Both the position numbers and the translations under genes were made by a program. Under the pieces are notes generated by a model. That model saw only the letters and a program-made list of their open reading frames with translations. It searched no databases and was not told the DNA's origin. 8,760 nt of DNA from Oleiagrimonas sp964608595 (lineage in GTDB: Bacteria > Pseudomonadota > Gammaproteobacteria > Xanthomonadales > Rhodanobacteraceae): the NCBI GenBank assembly GCA_964608595.1, contig CAZSOU010000103.1, positions 1 to 8,760 on the forward strand, read 5' to 3'. The number at the start of each line of letters is the position of its first letter. Within the stretch, counting starts at the first letter, position 1. Positions 5,020 through 8,760 of this stretch are shown one piece after another.

Positions 5020-6993
5020 ATGAGCATCAAAGCGAAGATAGATGATTACCTTGATGAATTTGAACAAGCGTCTAGTGGGCTCCTGTCCTATAACAACCGT
5101 TTTCATCAGACATTCGAACAGGGCGTATACGGGTGCGTGTACGCCAAGCCGTCACGCCGCTTGGCTAGCGCACTCACGATTGACCGCGAATTATTAATTC
5201 TTGTATCGACGTTTACAGAACAACAGCAAAGAACAATTAAGTTTTGTCGCCAGCATATAGATAGTTCACACGGGCGGCTGGAAAATACTGTCGCAATCGT
5301 CATTCATTTAGACGATGATGCGAACCATAAGCTTAAAAATTGGGGCCGCGAGCAAGGTCTGACGATCCTTCCAGTCTGTGCCAAGCAAGGAATACCACGT
5401 GACGAGGCTCTTGAGAAGGTTCTATACCAAGAGATATTTTCACATGACCCATTTGATATAACTGGCCCGGTTTCGGACGACGCTAACTTCTTTGGGCGCC
5501 GGACTGAGGCTATCGATTTGGCTAGAAAGCTACAAGCTGGACAGATTCGGTCTTGCCTCGGAATCCGTAAAATTGGTAAAACATCGATCATAAATCGAAT
5601 CTATGGTGAGATTCAAAGCAACTACACGTCGGCGTGTATCATGATTGACTGTTCTCGTGATGACGTTTGGTCCATGCACGCTGGCCAGTTTTTACAGGCC
5701 ATATCGGAATGCGTTGCACGCGTACAAACCGCTGAAGTAAATTATCTGAACTTGGATGCCTACGCCGCGGATATCTCTGTGCGCGACGGACGTATTGCCT
5801 TAGAACGCGAGGTTTTAAAACTAAAGGTGCCCCTGATCCTGCTGTTCGACGAAGTTGACTACATTACGCCCGGTAGCCCTACGTCGCTTCATTGGAAGCA
5901 GGAGTTCAACCCCTTCTGGCGCAACCTGCGCTCGGTCTATCAAGAGGCCCAACGCCAGCGTTGCGTGTTCTCGCTCCTGATTGGCGGGGTGTCCACGTAC
6001 TGGTTCACGGTGGACTCGATTGATGGTGTCGAGAATGCGGCAATGGCCTTCGTCCCGGAAGAGTATCTATCCCCCATGCCGACGGGTGCGACCGTGGCAA
6101 TGTTGAAGCGCCTCTCGCGCGTCGTCGGCCTGCAGCTGGACGACGAGTCGGCGCGAATGATCGCGGATGTCACCGGCAACATGCCCTATTGGGCTCGCAA
6201 AGCCTGCTCATACGTTCACCGCCACATAGATCTGGACACGCGCCCGTGCGCGGTTGGGCGGGAACAGTTGGCGCGTCTTTTGGACGAGTTCGTACGCGAG
6301 GATGGAACGACCCTCGCGGAGGTTGGGATCAGACATCTTTTCAGCGTCTACCCGGGACTCTGGGATGCGGCAGTAAAATGCCGTGAGGGCCGACCGCTGG
6401 AAGCGCCGGAGCGTACCCGCCGTATTCTACGTCGATACGGCGTTGTGGCCGCAGATGGCAAGCGCCTGTCCGGCAAAATGGTCGAGTCTGCGATGACGTC
6501 ATTGATTTCGGAGCGGACTGAATTACCGCAAACAGACAACGGCGCGCACGGCGCCACTACCGGCACCGCGGGGTCGCTTGGCGAGTGGGCAGAAGAGCTT
6601 GCACTCCTTGGGAAGCGCAGAAATATCCTGGAAAAGCGGCTACGAACGATCGCGGTAAACTTTATCAGGTTTGATACGATGACGTCCGGGAAGCCGGCGG
6701 ATGTGTACAGCCGCGTTACGTCAGCCGTTGATACTAATAGGCGGTCACAACTACGAAACCTCAGCGCCGAAGAGGCTATTAATCGCTTCAATTGGACCGA
6801 TCTTGTTAGCCTGATCTGTCGCGAATGGCCGTTATTCTCTAAGTTGTTTGGCGACAAGGGTTCGTTCAAGTCAAATGCTGAAATTATTAATGATCGTTTC
6901 GATGCCCATGCGAAGGATGCGGATGCGGCTGACTTTGCGCTATATCGGCGCGCATTATCGGCATTGGAGCGGCGAATTGAGAAGTACCAGTAG
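5020..6993 (+). CDS. Cassette 8: STAND/AAA-like P-loop ATPase, probable phage-defence protein
   Basis: 657 residues, cytoplasmic. Residues 1-150 form an N-terminal domain I do not recognise (strand-like DRELLILVST and TVAIVIHLDDD segments suggest an alpha/beta fold). The ATPase opens with FFGRRTEA (157-164), a Walker A GIRKIGKT (181-188) and a Walker B LILLFDE with Asp277-Glu278. These are followed by a sensor-like strand (FSLLIGGVS, 317-325) and a GNMPYWARKA lid (386-395) that resembles the Archaeal-ATPase/STAND group. Residues 430-500 look like a winged-helix segment (RRILRRYGVVAADGKRLSG). After a Gly/Thr linker (505-520), the C-terminal helical domain (525-657) carries INDRFDAHAKD with Arg626 and His630. 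This recalls Swt1/HEPN-type domains, but with three rather than four to six residues between Arg and His. Sensor ATPases with terminal effector domains are typical of anti-phage proteins; that role is inferred. GC content changes sharply within the gene. The stop is three bases before R'' of attC 9. Confidence 0.88.
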   Translation: MSIKAKIDDYLDEFEQASSGLLSYNNRFHQTFEQGVYGCVYAKPSRRLASALTIDRELLILVSTFTEQQQRTIKFCRQHIDSSHGRLENTVAIVIHLDDDANHKLKNWGREQGLTILPVCAKQGIPRDEALEKVLYQEIFSHDPFDITGPVSDDANFFGRRTEAIDLARKLQAGQIRSCLGIRKIGKTSIINRIYGEIQSNYTSACIMIDCSRDDVWSMHAGQFLQAISECVARVQTAEVNYLNLDAYAADISVRDGRIALEREVLKLKVPLILLFDEVDYITPGSPTSLHWKQEFNPFWRNLRSVYQEAQRQRCVFSLLIGGVSTYWFTVDSIDGVENAAMAFVPEEYLSPMPTGATVAMLKRLSRVVGLQLDDESARMIADVTGNMPYWARKACSYVHRHIDLDTRPCAVGREQLARLLDEFVREDGTTLAEVGIRHLFSVYPGLWDAAVKCREGRPLEAPERTRRILRRYGVVAADGKRLSGKMVESAMTSLISERTELPQTDNGAHGATTGTAGSLGEWAEELALLGKRRNILEKRLRTIAVNFIRFDTMTSGKPADVYSRVTSAVDTNRRSQLRNLSAEEAINRFNWTDLVSLICREWPLFSKLFGDKGSFKSNAEIINDRFDAHAKDADAADFALYRRALSALERRIEKYQ

Positions 6994-6996
6994 TTC

Positions 6997-7068
6997 GCCC
7001 AACAAATCGTTCAAGCGGACGTCCAAACCGCTACGCGGTTCGGCCGCCGCTTAACTCAAGCGTTGGGC
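6997..7068 (+). repeat. attC site 9
   Basis: R'' GCCCAAC at 6997-7003 and R' GTTGGGC at 7062-7068, about 72 bp, with AAACCGCTACGCGGTT at the centre and arms CAAGCGGACG and GCCGCCGCTTAACTC. This is the only site here whose R'' and R' are perfect inverted complements, because cassettes 8 and 9 share the same 5' bases. Confidence 0.95.
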
Positions 7069-7430
7069 GGCAATAGCTTTCTTCGTTCGGCGTCGCTTTT
7101 CGCCAGCCGTGTGAGTCGCCGCTTCATTACCAGTTCTGTGCTGGTAACGTGCAAGGTCAGTGTTGCAGTCGTCGCTTCGCAAAACGTTCTTTGCTTTGTT
7201 GCGCATGGCGCCTGGCCTGCAAGGCGGGTGTCGTGCCGCGGGTTAATTTTTCGCGACGCGCGCGCGGGCAGTGCTTCGCACGGTTGTTGGCTTCTGGCGC
7301 GCGGCTTGTGGCAAGCCGTGGTTTTCGCACGCGGGGTCAACTTTCGGGTGCAGGCCACCCACCATCGTCGCAGTTGCCGGGTTCCAGCAGTGGCGCTATG
7401 TTGGCTCAAGGTAACGGTGGGGGTATTGCC
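7069..7430 (+). other. Body of cassette 9: no supported gene; A-poor, T/G-rich strand
   Basis: These 362 bases form the body of a complete cassette whose ends complement each other at 13 of 14 positions. A frame is open from 7149 into cassette 10, and others cover the region on both strands, but they cross attC sites, lack ribosome-binding sites, and translate to Arg/Cys/Ala-rich sequence without recognisable domains. The strand is skewed like cassette 7: 7081-7140 has 5 A against 20 T. It shares TTGTTGGCTTC with cassette 7. A perfect stem-loop lies at 7127-7147. The most likely readings are a non-coding RNA or regulatory cassette, or a degenerate one. Confidence 0.7.
7127..7147. other. Perfect 7-bp stem-loop within cassette 9
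   Basis: TTACCAG (7127-7133) and CTGGTAA (7141-7147) are exact inverted complements around the seven-base loop TTCTGTG. No T-run follows, so it does not look like an intrinsic terminator. It may be part of a folded transcript or a protein-binding site. A chance occurrence cannot be excluded. Confidence 0.5.
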
Positions 7431-7502
7431 GTCCAACTGTTCATTCAAGCCGACCGTCAAACCGCTACGCGGTTCGCCGGCGGCTTAATTCAGGCGTTAT
7501 GT
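7431..7502 (+). repeat. attC site 10
   Basis: R'' GTCCAAC at 7431-7437 and R' GTTATGT at 7496-7502, about 72 bp. The core is almost the same as attC 3. R'' differs by one base from the complement of its cassette's 5' end (GTTGGGC), but seven to eight bases beyond it pair exactly (TATTGCCG against CGGCAATA). Confidence 0.94.
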
Positions 7503-7517
7503 TCAAGGGGGTGGGTT

Positions 7518-8006
7518 ATGAGAGTTGCCGTGGTTTTGCTACTGATGCTGCTTGTGGGCGGAATCGCACAAGCACAGGAACGGACGTTCGGAGACTGGTA
7601 CGTTATCCGCTCGGACAACGGCGACATGGTAGCCGTGACACTCGAGAACGGCACCCAGTACGAGCTAGGGTACCGGTGTTTCAAGCAGCTGGGGCAGTGC
7701 GCGCATGTATTAGTTGCGGACATCGACTGTACGGACGGTCACATGTACCCAGTGCTTGTCAACTCGGACTACGCGTCGTTGTCGATGAATGCTTTGTGCG
7801 AGAACAATACAAGCACTGGGAAAGCCGAATTGGTATTGAGCGAATTTGACTCGATTCACAAGATTATGGAAAAAGGCAATATTGTTGGCTTTGCGATACC
7901 GATGGCTAATGGCTTATTCAAAGTTGTAAGATTTAGTTTGCGCGGTGCGAACGATGCGATGAAGTATGCGTCAGATGGTGTTGGTGCCGCAGCGGCGTAC
8001 AAGTAA
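7518..8006 (+). CDS. Cassette 10: secreted protein with four cysteines, weak IalB-like features
   Basis: The start is ATG 7518, behind AAGGGGG at 7505-7511, giving 162 residues. The frame is open much further upstream (from 7149), but that part lies in cassette 9 and attC 10. Residues 1-19 form a signal peptide (RVAVVLLLMLLVGG, then AQA before Gln20). The mature protein opens with ERTFGDWYVI and has four cysteines (YRCF, GQCA, DCT, LCEN), probably two disulfides, and ends with a VVRFSLRGANDAM segment. The FGDW opening, paired cysteines and final F-x-L-x-G segment recall invasion-associated locus B proteins, but similarity is too slight to claim membership. A periplasmic location is well supported; the function is not. 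The stop lies five bases before attC 11. Confidence 0.85.
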   Translation: MRVAVVLLLMLLVGGIAQAQERTFGDWYVIRSDNGDMVAVTLENGTQYELGYRCFKQLGQCAHVLVADIDCTDGHMYPVLVNSDYASLSMNALCENNTSTGKAELVLSEFDSIHKIMEKGNIVGFAIPMANGLFKVVRFSLRGANDAMKYASDGVGAAAAYK

Positions 8007-8011
8007 CTTGA

Positions 8012-8083
8012 ACATAACAACTCGGTCAACCGGACGCAAATCCCGCTACGCGGTCTTTGCGCCGGTTACCTCGGGCGTTAGGT
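8012..8083 (+). repeat. attC site 11 (divergent outer arms)
   Basis: R'' ACATAAC at 8012-8018 and R' GTTAGGT at 8077-8083, about 72 bp. The outer arms CGGTCAACCGGACGC and GCGCCGGTTACCTC are shared in type with attC 5, while the centre has the common CCCGCTACGCGG. Cassette 10's end (CTTGAACATAAC) complements its own start over 12 consecutive bases. Confidence 0.94.
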
Positions 8084-8084
8084 G
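8080..8084 (+). promoter_or_regulatory. Weak ribosome-binding site supplied by the attC R' element
   Basis: AGGTG spans the last bases of R' and the next base, three bases before ATG 8088. No other purine-rich run lies near the start of cassette 11. If used, the recombination site itself provides the translation signal. The spacing is short and the match modest. Confidence 0.35.
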
Positions 8085-8087
8085 CAC

Positions 8088-8705
8088 ATGACAAACTACC
8101 TTTCGGGCGAGTTCATCCTAGATCGCTATCCGAACGGCGGGCTCGCTGTGTTGCTTCGTACGTTATGGATAACGTTTATTTTGTACTTCATTGCCATAGC
8201 CATTAGATCTCGCGTCGCGCCATACGCAACGTGGGAACCCAGCATTACCGTGGCTAGGCAGTTAATTTCAAGCACCATACCTTGGTTCGGTGCTATCTTC
8301 GCTGGTGTGTATGCGGCGCTATATGCGCGCTTTGCGTCGCAATGGAGCTACTTGGCGAATTTGTACAATCAAATCATGTGTGCTCAAGTGCAATGTGACG
8401 CTTCCGGCACAACAAGTGGCGAAGCAATGGCGCTATGGCAGGCTGGCTTCATTGAAGATGCCGAGGCGCTGCACCTAGCACGCAAACCAATGTTTGCATC
8501 CGTTATCGTAAGTATGCTCGGCAAAGATGCGGTACGAAATGCATACAAGCAATATACCCCAGGTGGTAGTGCGCGGCTGGACGCACTAGAAGCCAGTGTA
8601 AAAGCTGTAGTCTCCAAAGCTGCCCAACAGTTCGTAGATGCATCCGGTGACGGTGCACCTAACATGTCGTCCAAGCGGACGCGCGAAAAGCCGCGCGCCG
8701 CTTAA
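8088..8705 (+). CDS. Cassette 11: two-TM membrane protein with an attC-encoded C-terminus
   Basis: From ATG 8088 the product has 205 residues; an in-frame GTG at 8082 overlaps R' and would add two residues. Transmembrane helices lie at about 19-39 (LAVLLRTLWITFILYFIAIAI) and 62-80 (IPWFGAIFAGVYAALYA). A polar C-terminal region of about 120 residues, helical in character (DALEASVKAVVSKAAQQF), follows on the cytoplasmic or periplasmic side. The frame does not stop at R'' but runs through attC 12, which encodes the basic tail NMSSKRTREKPRAA; TAA at 8703-8705 lies in the right arm of the site. A different downstream cassette would not change this tail, because the stop precedes the crossover. No family recognised. 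Confidence 0.82.
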   Translation: MTNYLSGEFILDRYPNGGLAVLLRTLWITFILYFIAIAIRSRVAPYATWEPSITVARQLISSTIPWFGAIFAGVYAALYARFASQWSYLANLYNQIMCAQVQCDASGTTSGEAMALWQAGFIEDAEALHLARKPMFASVIVSMLGKDAVRNAYKQYTPGGSARLDALEASVKAVVSKAAQQFVDASGDGAPNMSSKRTREKPRAA

Positions 8706-8719
8706 CTCAAGCGTTAGGC
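8657..8719 (+). repeat. attC site 12
   Basis: R'' ACCTAAC at 8657-8663 and R' GTTAGGC at 8713-8719. The 51 bases 8667-8717 are identical to attC 2, including the perfect 12-bp stem with an AAAAGC loop. Here the site is read through by the cassette 11 gene. Confidence 0.95.
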
Positions 8720-8737
8720 CCCCTCGGGTATATGGAG

Positions 8738-8757
8738 ATCATGAGATCATGAGATCG
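8738..8757 (+). repeat. Short direct repeat at the start of cassette 12
   Basis: GATCATGA appears at 8738-8745 and again at 8746-8753 in direct tandem, followed by GATC. Each copy contains an ATG, and the two ATGs are in different frames, so slippage here could shift the start of the downstream gene. The repeat is short and could be accidental. Confidence 0.5.
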
Positions 8758-8760
8758 AAA
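8749..8760 (+). CDS. Cassette 12: possible start of a gene, cut by the window edge
   Basis: ATG 8749 opens a frame beginning Met-Arg-Ser-Lys, with GGAG at 8734-8737 eleven bases upstream. The earlier ATGs at 8732 and 8741 share one frame and soon reach TGA, so 8749 is the better candidate. Only four codons are visible, so nothing can be said of the product. Confidence 0.25.

Larger units (their letters stand above)
1..8760 (+). mobile_element. Interior of an integron gene-cassette array (12 attC sites, 11 complete cassettes)
   Basis: Twelve attC-type sites with R'' (YYYAAC) at the left and R' (GTTRRR) at the right all point the same way and separate single-gene units. All supported genes read on the + strand. 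For every complete cassette, the bases after the R' crossover (G^TT) are the inverted complement of that same cassette's own R'' at its far end, which fixes the boundaries at 53, 552, 1107, 1982, 2885, 3635, 4453, 4976, 7063, 7497, 8078 and 8714. No integrase gene or attI lies in the window, so this is the middle of an array. Its length and lack of resistance genes fit a sedentary chromosomal integron better than a mobile class 1 element. Confidence 0.96.

Noticed and set aside
6348..6869. Reverse-strand frame of 173 residues within the ATPase gene
   Set aside because: It lies wholly inside a well-supported gene in the GC-rich section, where long antisense frames arise by chance; no domain features.
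7056..7460. Reverse-strand frame of 134 residues across cassette 9
   Set aside because: It spans parts of two attC sites, so it would be broken on cassette excision; the sequence is Arg/Thr/Ala-rich without motifs.
7149..7517. N-terminal extension of the cassette 10 frame back to 7149
   Set aside because: It crosses attC 10 and the gene-less cassette 9; the signal peptide and AAGGGGG ribosome site both point to ATG 7518.
1..8760. CRISPR array
   Set aside because: The repeats are imperfect palindromes with R'/R'' ends and gene-sized, unequal spacing; they are attC sites, not CRISPR repeats.
1..8760. Intrinsic terminators at the attC hairpins
   Set aside because: The hairpins are strong, but none is followed by a run of T, so no intrinsic terminator is called.
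1..8760. Internal sigma-70 promoters
   Set aside because: I found no convincing -35/-10 pair with proper spacing before any cassette gene; a computational or transcript-mapping test would be needed.

Overview
The window is an internal stretch of a chromosomal-type integron cassette array. Twelve attC recombination sites lie in the same orientation at irregular intervals. They delimit eleven complete gene cassettes, the last attC of a cassette entering from the left, and the first bases of a twelfth cassette at the right edge. No integron integrase gene, attI site or array end is visible, so the distances to intI and to the common promoter are unknown. All credible genes read on the + strand, as expected for cassettes. 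Each cassette boundary was checked independently: the 5' end of each cassette (TTRRRY and following bases) is the inverted complement of that same cassette's own 3' R'' element. This holds for all eleven complete cassettes, usually beyond the canonical 7 bases.

Cassettes, cut at G^TT: C1 53-551, small membrane-anchored protein; C2 552-1106, secreted protein; C3 1107-1981, zinc-ribbon/one-TM/extracytoplasmic protein; C4 1982-2884, AbiJ-like predicted defence protein; C5 2885-3634, secreted Cys-containing protein; C6 3635-4452, two genes (multi-TM protein and rhodanese); C7 4453-4975, no convincing gene; C8 4976-7062, 657-residue STAND/AAA-like ATPase, a probable defence protein; C9 7063-7496, no convincing gene; C10 7497-8077, secreted 4-Cys protein; C11 8078-8713, two-TM protein whose C-terminus is encoded by its attC; C12 8714 to beyond the window.

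The attC family (57-72 bp, mostly with a central CGCTACGCG, R' GTTAGGC/GTTATGT/GTTGGGC) and the moderate-to-high GC suggest a gammaproteobacterium with a large chromosomal integron. The Xanthomonas/Lysobacter group is my best guess, but this rests on memory of similar attC-encoded protein tails and is not proven. The attC sites fall into several near-identical pairs scattered along the array, so cassettes appear to come from more than one source.

The cassettes are not an operon in the usual sense. Each is an independent mobile unit with its own ribosome-binding site, often an AAGGGGG-type run just inside the cassette. Seven of the eleven complete gene products carry a signal peptide or membrane segments, so the stored functions lean towards the cell envelope. 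Two cassettes (C4, C8) look like phage-defence or abortive-infection genes. Two others (C7, C9) have no supported ORF but share a strong A-poor, T/G-rich + strand, and are candidates for non-coding RNA or regulatory cassettes.
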